Below are positions 1 through 9,171 of a stretch of 64,000 nucleotides of DNA, one piece after another. The position numbers were made by a program, and so were the translations under genes. A model generated the notes under the pieces. That model made no database searches and was not told where the DNA came from. It saw only the letters and a list, made by a program, of their open reading frames with translations. This DNA comes from Hymenobacter fodinae (lineage in GTDB: Bacteria > Bacteroidota > Bacteroidia > Cytophagales > Hymenobacteraceae). Location of the stretch: assembly GCF_004745825.1 (NCBI RefSeq), contig NZ_SRLA01000005.1, positions 191,106-255,105 on the forward strand, given 5' to 3'. Position 1 is the stretch's first letter; each line of letters begins with the position of its first letter.

Positions 1-837
1 AAAGCGGTGGTGGAAGAAGGCAAGAGTGAGTTCGTGAACCGCGCCGTGGGTCGGATTGCTGAGCTGGAATTCGAAAACAAGAACTACCCGGAGGCCGCTA
101 AGTACTACGCCCGCCTACGCGAAGTGTCGCAGAACAAGCGCGAAGTAGCCAATGCTGGCATTGGGCTGATGAAAAGCTACTACGAAGCCGGTGACCTAGA
201 AGGTACCCGGCGGGTGGCACAGGAGCTACAGGCCCAGGGCGGCGCGGCACTTAATGCCACCAACCTGGCCCTGCTCTACCTGGGCAAAGCCAGCTACAAA
301 GCCGGCAACATCGACCAGGCTATTACGGAGCTGACCACAGCTGCCGCTACCGCCAAAGATGAAAGCGGCGCCGAAGCTCAATACCTAATAGCCGAGGCGC
401 TGTTTCAGCAGAAGAAATACCCCGAAGCCTTGGACGCTGCTTACAAGAGCAACTCTGACTTCGCCAACTACGACCTGTGGCTGGGCCGGGCTTTCCTGCT
501 GATTGCCGACGTGTACAAGGCCCAGAACGAAATCTTCCAGGCTCGCGCCACGCTGAATTCTATCATCGACAACAAATTTCCGGTGAAGGAAATCGTGGAT
601 GGTGCTAAGCAGCGCTTGGCCGAGTTGCCCGCTGATGCGGCTCCTGCGCCAGCAGGTGGCACCAAAGCTCAACCGGGCAAAAATACACCGCCTAAAACTA
701 CTACCCCGGCCACCAAACCTGCTACGGGCAAAGGTGCCACGAAGGCTCCTGTACGCAGCTCGCTGGCGCCCGCCGATGCGGCACCTACCAACTCTAACAC
801 CAACACCACCGATGGTCCGGTTGGGGAGGAAGAGTAG
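1..837 (+). CDS. Tetratricopeptide-repeat protein, C-terminal part
   Basis: The frame is already open at base 1, so the true start lies upstream of the window. The visible 278 codons contain several degenerate TPR helices (paired A/Y/G/L/A/Y patterns such as NYPEAAKYYARL and KYPEALDAAYKS), ending in a low-complexity P/A/T/K/G-rich tail from about residue 215. TPR proteins are protein-protein scaffolds; the gene sits 99 bases before an outer-membrane barrel and upstream of a SPOR protein and the Ton motor, so a periplasmic envelope role is likely by inference. The signal peptide, if any, is outside the window. Confidence 0.8.
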   Translation, partial: KAVVEEGKSEFVNRAVGRIAELEFENKNYPEAAKYYARLREVSQNKREVANAGIGLMKSYYEAGDLEGTRRVAQELQAQGGAALNATNLALLYLGKASYKAGNIDQAITELTTAAATAKDESGAEAQYLIAEALFQQKKYPEALDAAYKSNSDFANYDLWLGRAFLLIADVYKAQNEIFQARATLNSIIDNKFPVKEIVDGAKQRLAELPADAAPAPAGGTKAQPGKNTPPKTTTPATKPATGKGATKAPVRSSLAPADAAPTNSNTNTTDGPVGEEE

Positions 838-936
838 GCTTAGTAGTAAAGTTTTTGGTTGATAAATAATTAAAGAATAGCTGATTGTAGGCCAGAGGGT
901 AAATCTTCAGTTGCAATGAGCTAAACCCCCGATACT

Positions 937-2649
937 ATGACGTTTCAACCGTCGAAATTGCTGGCCGCTGCCACCTTGCTAACCGTAGCTGCTCCGGCTA
1001 CCGTGTGGGCCCAGAAAACGGGCGGCAAGATTGAGGACGCCGAAATTGAGATTGTGAAGGAGCGGGTAAATGAGCTGCCCGAAGCCACTCGCAACTTTGA
1101 AAAAGTAAAGCTGGACGGGCCGGTGAAAGTGGAAAAGAAGGTGACTTACACGTACCCCGATTTTCGCTTGCCCGCCGATAAGCTCAACCCCTCGGTGCGG
1201 GTGCTCACCATCCGGCAAGAAGATCTGGCACCGCTCACCGGCAACTATCTTAAGGCTGGCCTAGGCAACTATGGCACCGTATACGGCAAAGCCTACCTGC
1301 ACAACAACCGTAACGACCGCGCCAGCTACGGCCTCGACTTCAGTCACCTTTCCTCCTCAAAAGGCCCTGTTGATCGTAAGAACTCCAGCCAAAGCCAGAC
1401 CAGCCTGGGCCTGAACGGCGAAACCTACGGCGGCCCGTTGGTACTTGGTGCCACGGCTAGCGCCGGGCGGGAGCGGTACAACTTCTACGGCTACGACCGG
1501 GAGTTTAACTTGCCCCCCAGTGCCGACAGCCTCAAGCAGGTATTCACCCGCGCCGCCGTGAAGCTGTATGCTCGCAACCGCGCTGCCGATGCTGCCTTCC
1601 AGTACGATCTTGGAGTAGGCTTTAACTACTGGAAAGACCGCTTCAACGCCAAAGAAAGTAACATATACGCCACGTTGCGCTCGGGCTACAAGCTCAGCGA
1701 AACCAGCCGCATTCGTTTCGATGGGGACGTGTCGTTTATCAACTTCCGGGATTCACTGAGCTACAGCCGCCCCCTGGTGCAGGTGACACCAGCCTATGAG
1801 CTTACCCTCGACCGCTTGGCCCTTTCTGTGGGAGCTACGCTAGGCTACACTGGCGACACCATCGGGAAGGCCAAGCAGGCTAACTTTTACCCGGCCGTGC
1901 GGGTGGGCTACACTGTAACGGAAGACAAGTTTCTGGTATACGCGGGGCTAGGGGGTGCCTTGCAGCGCGTGACGATGTATGACCTGACCACGGAAAACCC
2001 GTGGTTGGCGCCTAATCAGCGTGTAGCCGATACTCACCGCGGGCCGACCCTGTACTTCGGATTCCAGGCGGCGCCCGCTCGTTCCCTGGAGGTGAATGCC
2101 CGGGTGACGCTCTCCAACGACCAAAACCTGTACTTCTATGCCAACTCGCCGAGCGACACCACGAAGTTTGATCTGGTGTACGATGAGAAGTCGACGCAGC
2201 TGCTGAATGTACACGGCGAGGTGATTTACAACGCCGCCGAGAAAACCCGCGTGGGCTTCAAGGCCGACTACAACGGCTATAAAGTGCACTCTTTGCCGGA
2301 GGCCTTCCACCGGCCGGCCTTCCAGGGCACGCTTTTCGGGACGTACAACGTGTACGACAAGCTACTCCTGGGGGCAGAGATTTACACCTACAGCTCCAGC
2401 TTTGGTCGGGGCTACAAGCGGCAGGAAGCGGCTTCTGTACCACCCTTGCCACCGGTGGTTACGTACACCTCCCGGGTGCGCCCCACCGACTCCGTTATTG
2501 ACCTGAACCTGCGCGCAGATTACCGCATTATGGAAAATCTATCCATATTTGCTTTAGGCAATAACCTGTTGGGCCGCAAGAACGAGCGTTTCCTGAACTA
2601 TCCAGTGAAGGGAATAAACGTACTGGCGGGCGTAACCTATGATTTCTAA
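937..2649 (+). CDS. Outer-membrane beta-barrel protein (TonB-receptor-like barrel)
   Basis: 570 residues. Starts with a typical signal peptide (MTFQPSKLLAAATLLTVAAP, cleavage after VWAQ). The rest is rich in alternating aromatic/polar beta strands (YGLDFSHL, FQYDLGVGFNYW, RADYRIMENLSIFALGNNLL) and ends in a terminal Phe (VTYDF), the usual barrel-assembly signal. No clear plug domain or TonB box is visible, so it is not a full TonB-dependent receptor; it resembles the C-terminal barrel of one. Its ligand is unknown. It lies between a TPR protein and a SPOR/ExbB/ExbD/TonB series. Confidence 0.8.
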   Translation: MTFQPSKLLAAATLLTVAAPATVWAQKTGGKIEDAEIEIVKERVNELPEATRNFEKVKLDGPVKVEKKVTYTYPDFRLPADKLNPSVRVLTIRQEDLAPLTGNYLKAGLGNYGTVYGKAYLHNNRNDRASYGLDFSHLSSSKGPVDRKNSSQSQTSLGLNGETYGGPLVLGATASAGRERYNFYGYDREFNLPPSADSLKQVFTRAAVKLYARNRAADAAFQYDLGVGFNYWKDRFNAKESNIYATLRSGYKLSETSRIRFDGDVSFINFRDSLSYSRPLVQVTPAYELTLDRLALSVGATLGYTGDTIGKAKQANFYPAVRVGYTVTEDKFLVYAGLGGALQRVTMYDLTTENPWLAPNQRVADTHRGPTLYFGFQAAPARSLEVNARVTLSNDQNLYFYANSPSDTTKFDLVYDEKSTQLLNVHGEVIYNAAEKTRVGFKADYNGYKVHSLPEAFHRPAFQGTLFGTYNVYDKLLLGAEIYTYSSSFGRGYKRQEAASVPPLPPVVTYTSRVRPTDSVIDLNLRADYRIMENLSIFALGNNLLGRKNERFLNYPVKGINVLAGVTYDF

Positions 2650-2830
2650 ACTGCTGATTTCTTGGCAGGTGCTAGGCCACTCTTGCGGTGGTTTCTAGGC
2701 CTGCTAGGTGGCAGAGTATGCCAAGGCATACGGCGAGTAACCTCTCAGTTGCTCGCCGCTTTTGCGTTGCATATTCCGCCCAAAACCGAAATGGCAGCTC
2801 ATTACTTTTAAAAACTAGCACGTCTCCTGC

Positions 2831-4015
2831 ATGCAGCTTTCCGACCATATCCGTACCCTGCTCCGCGACCATGACTGCGTTATCATTCCTGATTTTGGGG
2901 GCCTGATTGCGGAGTATGAGCCGGCTCGGATTCATCCGGTACGCCACACGTTGGTGCCGCCCGCCAAGCGCGTGGCCTTCAACCAATCCCTGACCCGCAA
3001 CGACGGGCTGCTGGTAGATGCGCTGAGCCGCCGGCTGGACATTAGCACGGCCCAAGCCCGGCAGATGGTGCGCGAGGCGGTGCTGCGGATGCAGGATGAA
3101 CTGGAAACCGGCCAGCGCACTGAGCTGCCCGGAGTAGGGTTGTTCCGCCGGGCCGCTGGCCGGGGCCTTGATTTTGAGTATACGGGCACCCAAAACCTGC
3201 TCAGCGCCAGCTATGGCCTGCCTGAATTAGTATCTAGGCCTATCCGCGCCACCGATGCCATTATGGCGCGGGAGCGGCCCACACCCGCTCCGCTGCTGGC
3301 CGCCTCGCGCTCTTCGCGTGTTTCGCGCGCCTTCCGGGTGGGCGCCATGGCTCTGATTGCTGGCCTGGCGTTGTCGGCTAACTATATGACCCTAGACATG
3401 CTTGGGTATTTGCCCGAGAGCTGGCAGATTTCCAAGTCCTCTTTTACCACCTCAGCTAGGGAAGTACAAGCTCCAGTAGTGGCTCGGCAGCAAGCCGCGC
3501 TGGCTACTGAAATAGCCCGGCCCACGCCTCAGCCCATTCGGGAGACTCCGGTAGAAGCTGCCACCCCGGAAAAAGCTGCTCCGGCAGTGGCCCCGGTTGC
3601 TAAGCCAGCAGTGGTAGCGGCACCGGTAGTGAAAAAGCCCGTTGTAGTAGCCACGGTAGCCGGCGGTCAGAAGGCCCCGGCGGCTAAAGCAGCAGCTAAG
3701 CCGAAGGCTAAGGCACCCGGCTGGGAAAAAGCAGCCGCTACCAATGCAACGGCGGGCAGCGAAACCGCGACAATTAAAAGCCGCACGGGCCGTTACTACA
3801 TCATCGCGGGTAGCTATACTTCCTTGGCCAACGCTGAGAAAGGCCGCCAAGCGCTGGTGCGCCTAGGCCACCCGGCACGGGTGATTCTGCCCCAGGCCGG
3901 TAGCCGCCAGTACAAGCTTTCCGTGGCTGACTACGCCGACCGTACTTCAGCCGACCGGGAAGCGCAGGCGCAGCGCCGTCGTTTAGGAAATACACTCTGG
4001 GTCCTCAATTACTAG
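2831..4015 (+). CDS. SPOR-domain protein with HU/CCDC81-like N-terminus
   Basis: 394 residues. Residues 1-130 match the paired HU-like (CCDC81-type) domains found in Bacteroidota proteins (start MQLSDHIRTLLRDHDCVIIP, then PDFGGLIAEYEP and LPGVGLFRR). A single membrane segment lies near residues 168-190 (VGAMALIAGLALSANYM), followed by an A/P/V/K-rich linker and a C-terminal SPOR domain (about 318-394, beginning YYIIAGSYTSL). SPOR domains bind denuded glycan strands of peptidoglycan. Topology is inferred as an N-terminal cytoplasmic DNA-binding-like part and a periplasmic SPOR part. The stop codon is one base from the exbB start, implying co-transcription. Confidence 0.85.
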   Translation: MQLSDHIRTLLRDHDCVIIPDFGGLIAEYEPARIHPVRHTLVPPAKRVAFNQSLTRNDGLLVDALSRRLDISTAQARQMVREAVLRMQDELETGQRTELPGVGLFRRAAGRGLDFEYTGTQNLLSASYGLPELVSRPIRATDAIMARERPTPAPLLAASRSSRVSRAFRVGAMALIAGLALSANYMTLDMLGYLPESWQISKSSFTTSAREVQAPVVARQQAALATEIARPTPQPIRETPVEAATPEKAAPAVAPVAKPAVVAAPVVKKPVVVATVAGGQKAPAAKAAAKPKAKAPGWEKAAATNATAGSETATIKSRTGRYYIIAGSYTSLANAEKGRQALVRLGHPARVILPQAGSRQYKLSVADYADRTSADREAQAQRRRLGNTLWVLNY

Positions 4016-4016
4016 C

Positions 4017-4748
4017 ATGACGCTTCTCACCCTGCTGCTGCAAGCGCCCACCGGGGCCGCAGCAGTTCCCGCGGCTTCTCCCGCCGCTGCCGACTCTGCT
4101 GCTACTGCGGCCAACACGGCTGCCAACGCTGCCACCGGCCTTTCCCTCATCGATCTGGTATTTGCCGGCGGCTGGATTATGGTGCCGCTGTTTCTGCTGC
4201 TGTTCGTGTCAGTGTACATCATTCTGGAGCGGTATTTCACCATCCGGAAAGCGGGCGCCGTTTCAGATACCTTTATGCCTGGTATTCGGGGGCTGATGGT
4301 GAAGGGTGACTTGCAGGGCGCGAAAATGCTGTGCGCTCAGAACCCTACGCCGCTGGCCCGCATGATTGAGAAGGGTATCCGCCGGATAGGCCTACCGCTT
4401 AAGGAAATCGAAACCAGCGTGGAGAATGTGGGCAAAATCGAAATTGCCCGCCTCGAAAAGAACATCAACGTGCTAGGTATTGTGGCCGGTATTGCGCCCA
4501 TGCTTGGTTTCGTGGGTACCATCATCGGGGTAATCAAGATCTTCTACGCTATCAGCTCCACCGGCGACTTTGGTATTGCTCAAATTTCAGGCGGTCTGTA
4601 CACCAAAATGGTAACCTCCGCCGCGGGTCTGATTGTGGGTATTGTAGCTCACGTAGGCTACCACTGGCTCAGCATCATGGTAGAGCGCATGGTCTTCCGC
4701 ATGGAGAACTCGGCCATTGAGTTCATGGACATACTGCAGGACAATTAA
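4017..4748 (+). CDS. exbB: MotA/TolQ/ExbB proton-channel protein
   Basis: 243 residues. An Ala-rich N-terminus is followed by three membrane segments (about 45-70, 155-180, 195-220) and the conserved TolQ/ExbB core (LGIVAGIAPMLGFVGTIIGV and the TKMVTSAAGLIVGI stretch). ExbB forms the pentameric proton channel that with ExbD energises TonB for outer-membrane transport. It directly follows the SPOR gene and precedes exbD and tonB, the expected operon partners. Confidence 0.93.
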   Translation: MTLLTLLLQAPTGAAAVPAASPAAADSAATAANTAANAATGLSLIDLVFAGGWIMVPLFLLLFVSVYIILERYFTIRKAGAVSDTFMPGIRGLMVKGDLQGAKMLCAQNPTPLARMIEKGIRRIGLPLKEIETSVENVGKIEIARLEKNINVLGIVAGIAPMLGFVGTIIGVIKIFYAISSTGDFGIAQISGGLYTKMVTSAAGLIVGIVAHVGYHWLSIMVERMVFRMENSAIEFMDILQDN

Positions 4749-4833
4749 AGCGAGTGCATGAGTAACTGAGTGAGCTGTGTTTCACGACTTACCAACGGTT
4801 ACTCACTCATTCGCTCACTCATTCATTCACCGC

Positions 4834-5244
4834 ATGGACCTCAGCCGGCGCCGTAAGCTTTCTTCCCACGTCGAGACCAGCTCGATGAACGACATCATGT
4901 TCTTCCTGATGCTGTTCTTCCTGATTGTGTCGACGATGGTGAACCCGAACGTAATCAAGCTCATGCTGCCCAATGCCCGCTCGGGTAAGCAAGCCATGAA
5001 GCAGCCCATCACGGTGTCGGTGGATGCCGCCGGGCAATACTTCATCGACCGGCAGCCAACTTCGCCTACCGAGCTCGAAGCTGAGTTGGCCCGCCGCGTA
5101 GAAGGACTGGAAAGCCCGACCGCCGTGTTACGGGTAGATGCCTCCCTGAATGTGCAGAAGCTGGTCGACATCCTCGAAATTGGCAACCGCCTTAAAATTC
5201 GGATGGTGATGGCCACCCAAGCCCAGCAGGCTTCCGGCAAGTAA
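4834..5244 (+). CDS. exbD: ExbD/TolR biopolymer transport protein
   Basis: 136 residues from the ATG at 4834, chosen because the conserved cytoplasmic N-terminus MDLSRRRKLSSHVETSSMND starts there; an upstream in-frame ATG at 4777 would only add unrelated residues encoded by the repeat-rich spacer. One membrane helix (IMFFLMLFFLIVSTMV) contains the family region just after the conserved Asn-Asp; the periplasmic domain follows (VDAAGQYFIDRQP, VLRVDASLNVQKLVDIL). It acts with ExbB as the stator of the Ton motor. Preceded by an 85-base spacer rich in ACTCATTC/GAGTGAG repeats. Confidence 0.9.
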   Translation: MDLSRRRKLSSHVETSSMNDIMFFLMLFFLIVSTMVNPNVIKLMLPNARSGKQAMKQPITVSVDAAGQYFIDRQPTSPTELEAELARRVEGLESPTAVLRVDASLNVQKLVDILEIGNRLKIRMVMATQAQQASGK

Positions 5245-5299
5245 GCTAGGCCACTGCCAGCTGAACCAGTAGGCCCGGCTTCTCCGTTAACTATATATG

Positions 5300-5336
5300 C
5301 TACGCCCCGTCTGCCGTTTTTCGGAGCGGGGCGTAG
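5300..5336 (+). terminator. Hairpin after exbD
   Basis: A 10-bp perfect stem, CTACGCCCCG (5300-5309) with CGGGGCGTAG (5327-5336), around a 17-base loop. No long T run follows (TAATTAAC), so it may attenuate rather than end transcription between exbD and tonB. Confidence 0.5.
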
Positions 5337-5440
5337 TAATTAACAGGCAGCTTATTTGCATTAGGGCACCGCAGCTGCACACTTGATACTTGACTTTCTC
5401 CCACTGCGCGCTAGGCCAGTGTGAGCCAACTACTTCACCC

Positions 5441-6328
5441 ATGGCAACTGAATATCGGGAAGAGCATCGTCGGGAGGCCTTAATCGGGACGGTGCTGATT
5501 CATGCCGCTCTTGCGGCGCTGTTCATTTTCACCGTGTTTAAAGGGCCCGATCCACCCCTGGAGACGCTAGGCGGAGACGGGGTAGAGCTCAACTACGGGG
5601 TAGATGAAGTAGGCTCCGGCGACATTCAAAGCCAAGCGCCGGCCAACGAGTCCAAAAATCGGGAGGACAGCCGCCCACCTGCATCGCAGCCCGACCCCAC
5701 GCCACCTAGGCCAGTAGCCCAGCCTGACCCCACGCCACCAGCCCAAACCCGCGTGGTAACCAGCGAGGCTGAAGAAAGCCCCGTAACGGTGCCGCCGGTT
5801 ACCAAACCTGCGCCCGCAGTGAAAGAAGAGGTGAAGCCTGAGCCGCCCCGCCCCAAAGTAGATCAGCGGGCCGTATTTACTCCCCGCGCCAATAGCAACA
5901 GCGGTGGCGGCAACGGTGTGAACGGCACCAGCAACGCGCCCACCGGCAACAACAACGGCGACAACCCCGGCACCGTGGGCGACAAAGGTGACCCACGGGG
6001 TACGTACGCCGGTACGGCCTACTCCGGCGAGCCGGGCAGTGGTGGCCGCGGTACAAGCCCTGGCTCGGGTGGCCTAGAGATGTCGGGCTGGGCGGTGGTA
6101 AGCAAACCCAACGTAGCGGCTCTCGATAACAACTCAGGTTTTGTGCGCTACCGCATCAAGATCAACGCCGATGGCGAAGTGGAGTCGGTGGCGAAGGTGA
6201 CGGGCAACGTGTCGCCGGCCCAGGACCGCGCCTGCCGCGATGCGCTGGAACGAGTGGAGTTCCGCCGAACCAGCGCCGCTGAGGGCGGAGCTACTGGGTA
6301 TTACACCTTCCGCTTTACCGTCCAATAA
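5441..6328 (+). CDS. tonB: Energy transducer TonB-like protein
   Basis: 295 residues from the ATG at 5441 (MATEYREEHRREALIGTVLI); an upstream in-frame start at 5390 adds poor-quality sequence. There is one N-terminal membrane anchor (about 11-30), a long Pro-rich periplasmic spacer holding a near-tandem QPDPTPP repeat, a Gly/Asn-rich stretch, and a C-terminal TonB-like domain (about 230-295: VRYRIKINADGEVESVAKVT). The layout anchor, Pro-rich span, C-terminal domain is that of TonB, which carries energy from ExbB/ExbD to outer-membrane receptors. The C-terminal domain is divergent from classical TonB, closer to the shorter Bacteroidota and myxobacterial type. Confidence 0.82.
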   Translation: MATEYREEHRREALIGTVLIHAALAALFIFTVFKGPDPPLETLGGDGVELNYGVDEVGSGDIQSQAPANESKNREDSRPPASQPDPTPPRPVAQPDPTPPAQTRVVTSEAEESPVTVPPVTKPAPAVKEEVKPEPPRPKVDQRAVFTPRANSNSGGGNGVNGTSNAPTGNNNGDNPGTVGDKGDPRGTYAGTAYSGEPGSGGRGTSPGSGGLEMSGWAVVSKPNVAALDNNSGFVRYRIKINADGEVESVAKVTGNVSPAQDRACRDALERVEFRRTSAAEGGATGYYTFRFTVQ

Positions 6329-6350
6329 GCGCGTAGCATAAAAGCTTTTT

Positions 6351-6390
6351 AAGCCGCCGGTCGGATTTATCCGGTCGGCGGCTTTGCTTT
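6351..6390 (+). terminator. Intrinsic terminator after tonB
   Basis: Stem AAGCCGCC (6351-6358) with GGCGGCTT (6377-6384), with further weaker pairing inside, followed by TTGCTTT. It marks the end of the Ton operon. Confidence 0.75.
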
Positions 6391-6494
6391 GCAGGCTTTT
6401 TCAGTTGCCAGAAGTGAGATGTCCTTTGTTTGTTCTGAGAACCGATAAGTAACAACTCACAACTGCATCTGACCGCTCATAATTAATACCCCTT

Positions 6495-7796
6495 ATGACG
6501 TACCGCGAAACTCTCGATTTTCTCTATCAGCAGTTGCCCATGTTTCAGCGGGTAGGCGAGGCGGGCTACAAGCCGGGGCTGGGCAACACCGAAGCGCTGG
6601 CCGAGCTGACGGGCCACCCCGAGCGTACTTTCCGCAGCGTGCACGTGGCTGGTACCAACGGCAAGGGTAGTAGTTCTAACTTAATAGCAGCTGTGCTGCA
6701 GGCTGCGGGGTATAAGGTAGGCCTCTACACTTCGCCCCACCTGCGCGAGTTTACCGAGCGAATTAAAGTAAACGGGCAGGACCTAGAACCGCAGTATCTG
6801 GTGGAGTGGGTGGCGCGCTGGTGGCCGCAGTTTGAGCAAGTGCAGCCCTCATTTTTTGAAATGTGCGTGGCTCTATGCTTTTGCTACTTCGCCGAGCAGC
6901 AAGTAGATGTGGCAGTGATTGAGGTAGGCCTTGGCGGTCGGCTGGATTCCACGAATATCATCCGGCCCTTGGTGTCGCTCATTACCAACATCAGTTTCGA
7001 CCACCAGAATTTGCTGGGAAACACGCTGCCCCAAATTGCCAGTGAAAAAGCCGGCATCATCAAGCCGGGAGTTCCCGTCATCATCAGCCAGACCCAACCG
7101 GAAGTGAAAGCCGTTTTTAAGGATAAGGCGGCAGCTGAGCAAGCGCCCATACGCTTCGCCGATCAGCACTACCACATGGAGCCGGTGCGGCCCGCCGCAC
7201 CCGATGAGGAAGTGCAACTGCTGCGGGTAACTCACGATGGAGCCCACTACCTCGACAACTTGGAGCTGGCACTGGCCGGTGATTATCAGCGCCTGAATTT
7301 GGCCGGCGTGCTGGCAACCTTGGAGGAGCTACGGCAGCTAGGCTTTGTAATTCCGGAGGAAGCCGTGCGTACTGGCCTACGCGAGGTGCGCCAGCTAACG
7401 GGCTTCCGCGGGCGCTGGACTATTCTGGGCCGCCGGCCGCTAGTTGTCTGCGATACGGGCCACAATGAAGCGGGTATTCGCTTCTTGACCGGGCAGCTAG
7501 CACGTCTGCCATACCGGCGGCTGCACTTTGTACTGGGCGTCGTCAACGATAAAGATGTGTCGAAGATGCTAGGCCTGTTGCCACGCGAGGCTACCTATTA
7601 TTTCTGCCAGGCCACTATACCGCGGGCATTGCCAGGGGAGGAGCTGGCGGCGCGAGCTGCGGCAGTAGGCCTGCAAGGAGAGGTGTACGGCCCTGTAGCT
7701 ACTGCCGTGGCCGCTGCCCGCGCTGCCGCCGCTCCCGATGATGTCGTCTTCATTGGAGGTAGTACCTTTGTGGTGGCCGAATTGGAAGAGCTCTAG
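6495..7796 (+). CDS. folC: Bifunctional folylpolyglutamate synthase / dihydrofolate synthase
   Basis: 433 residues, normal FolC length. The Mur-ligase fold is shown by the P-loop VAGTNGKGSSS, the folate-loop region (TSPHLREFTERI), the metal-binding ASEKAGIIKPG segment and the C-terminal CDTGHNEAG motif. The enzyme adds glutamate to dihydropteroate and extends folate polyglutamate tails in the cytoplasm. Stop codon TAG lies inside a CTAGGCCA motif. trmB follows after 126 bases. Confidence 0.93.
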   Translation: MTYRETLDFLYQQLPMFQRVGEAGYKPGLGNTEALAELTGHPERTFRSVHVAGTNGKGSSSNLIAAVLQAAGYKVGLYTSPHLREFTERIKVNGQDLEPQYLVEWVARWWPQFEQVQPSFFEMCVALCFCYFAEQQVDVAVIEVGLGGRLDSTNIIRPLVSLITNISFDHQNLLGNTLPQIASEKAGIIKPGVPVIISQTQPEVKAVFKDKAAAEQAPIRFADQHYHMEPVRPAAPDEEVQLLRVTHDGAHYLDNLELALAGDYQRLNLAGVLATLEELRQLGFVIPEEAVRTGLREVRQLTGFRGRWTILGRRPLVVCDTGHNEAGIRFLTGQLARLPYRRLHFVLGVVNDKDVSKMLGLLPREATYYFCQATIPRALPGEELAARAAAVGLQGEVYGPVATAVAAARAAAAPDDVVFIGGSTFVVAELEEL

Positions 7797-7922
7797 GCCA
7801 GTTAGGCGTAGCACTGCTTAGTTGGTGTAAGTTTCTTTATCAAGTAGCAGATCAAAAGCTCGGCTTTCAGGTGGAGTTATGCCCCATCATTTTACCATTT
7901 CATCACCTCACTTCACCCTTTC

Positions 7923-8585
7923 GTGAGTCGAATTAAACTAAAGCGTTTTGCCGATAATGCCGGCCGCAATGACATTGTGGAGCCTGGCAAAGACAACTAC
8001 CAGAAACTTGGCGGCCTCTGGCACGAGGAGTTTTTCCGGAACCCGAACCCCATCACGCTGGAAGTGGGCTGCGGCAAGGGCGAGTATACGGTAGGCTTGG
8101 CAGAGCGCTACCCCGAGCGCAACTTCTTGGGCCTCGATATCAAGGGGGATCGAATTTGGCGGGGCAGCCGCCGCGCCGAGGCGCTAGGCCTGTCCAATGT
8201 GGGGTTTGTGCGCACTCGGGCCCACGACCTGCTCACGCATTTTGCTCCCAGCGAGCTACACGAAATCTGGATAACCTTCCCCGACCCACGCCCCCGCGAC
8301 CGGGATATCAAGCGCCGCCTGACTTCGCCGCGCTTCCTGGATCTGTACCAGCAGTTGCTGCGCCCCGGCGGTTTAGTGCACCTCAAAACCGACAATGAAG
8401 GCCTTTTCAATTACTCTTTAGAAACGGTGCAGCAGCGGCCTGGTACCACTATTCTGGCCTACACCAAGGATCTGTACGCCACGCCCGAGCTGCTGCCCCA
8501 CGCCGAAGACATCGAGACAAATTTTGAGAGCAAGTACCGCGCCCAGGGCGTGCCTATTAAGTATCTGCAATTTCAGCTCAGCTAG
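7923..8585 (+). CDS. trmB: tRNA (guanine-N7)-methyltransferase
   Basis: 220 residues. The start is GTG at 7923, chosen because the conserved SRIKLKRFADN N-terminus begins there; the ATG at 7879 is out of frame. A Rossmann methyltransferase with SAM motif LEVGCGKGEYT, the acidic LGLDIKGDRIW strand, and the TrmB signature FPDPRPRDRDIKRRL. It forms m7G46 in the variable loop of tRNAs. The upstream 40 bases are pyrimidine-rich (CATCACCTCACTTCACC), resembling the repeat spacers of the his operon. Confidence 0.94.
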   Translation: MSRIKLKRFADNAGRNDIVEPGKDNYQKLGGLWHEEFFRNPNPITLEVGCGKGEYTVGLAERYPERNFLGLDIKGDRIWRGSRRAEALGLSNVGFVRTRAHDLLTHFAPSELHEIWITFPDPRPRDRDIKRRLTSPRFLDLYQQLLRPGGLVHLKTDNEGLFNYSLETVQQRPGTTILAYTKDLYATPELLPHAEDIETNFESKYRAQGVPIKYLQFQLS

Positions 8586-8602
8586 GCCAGTTTCTGGAGC
8601 CT

Positions 8603-8647
8603 AAACAAGCAGCGCCCGTGGTGACTACCACGGGCGCTGCTTGTTTT
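8603..8647. terminator. Strong bidirectional terminator
   Basis: A perfect stem of about 20 bp: the left arm 8603-8622 pairs with 8627-8646 around the loop GACT. A- and T-rich flanks allow it to serve both trmB on the plus strand and the converging gene on the minus strand. Confidence 0.9.
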
Positions 8648-8675
8648 CAGGCACGTATGCCGCGCACAATAAGGT

Positions 8676-8969
8676 TTATTCTTCGTTGCTATTGGAGTTT
8701 GAGCGTTTGCCGCCTTTATCGGAAGGGGCCGTCATGCCGGTGCCACTGTCCATGTTGCCGGCAATTTTCTCTTTGAAGTTATCGGGGCCGTTCCCGGCTG
8801 CCACGTGGGGCTGACTGGCCTGACCCGAGAGGCCGCTGCGCACTGAGCGGTCTTTTTCGGTTGAGCCTGCCTGCTGCGCCTGCTCCGATGATTGATTGCT
8901 AATTTTATCGTTAGCGTTTGGTCCTGCTTTAGGATCGTGCTGACTGCGGCTTCCAGATTGCTTTGACAT
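8676..8969 (-). CDS. Small hydrophilic hypothetical protein
   Basis: 97 residues from the ATG at 8969 (MSKQSGSRSQHDPKAGPNAN). Very rich in S, G, N, K, D and Q, without membrane segments or cysteines, so probably intrinsically disordered. It is flanked downstream by a strong terminator shared with trmB. I do not recognise a family; general stress-type low-complexity proteins look similar, but this is not evidence of function. Confidence 0.55.
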   Translation of the reverse strand: MSKQSGSRSQHDPKAGPNANDKISNQSSEQAQQAGSTEKDRSVRSGLSGQASQPHVAAGNGPDNFKEKIAGNMDSGTGMTAPSDKGGKRSNSNSNEE

Positions 8970-9171
8970 AGCGGTACGGTTAGGAGGAAAGAACAATGGC
9001 CAACTAGGGGCCAACCTAGGGCAAGACCGTGGAGGTAACCACCTGTCTTGCTTCTATTTCGTACGCCGGTTGGCTCACTCTGTTGCGTTGCACCTACAAA
9101 TAAGCCCCATAATGAGCCGCTGAAACCTAACTTTAATTAAGTTGACGCCTCGAAAGCACCACGGCTATTGT

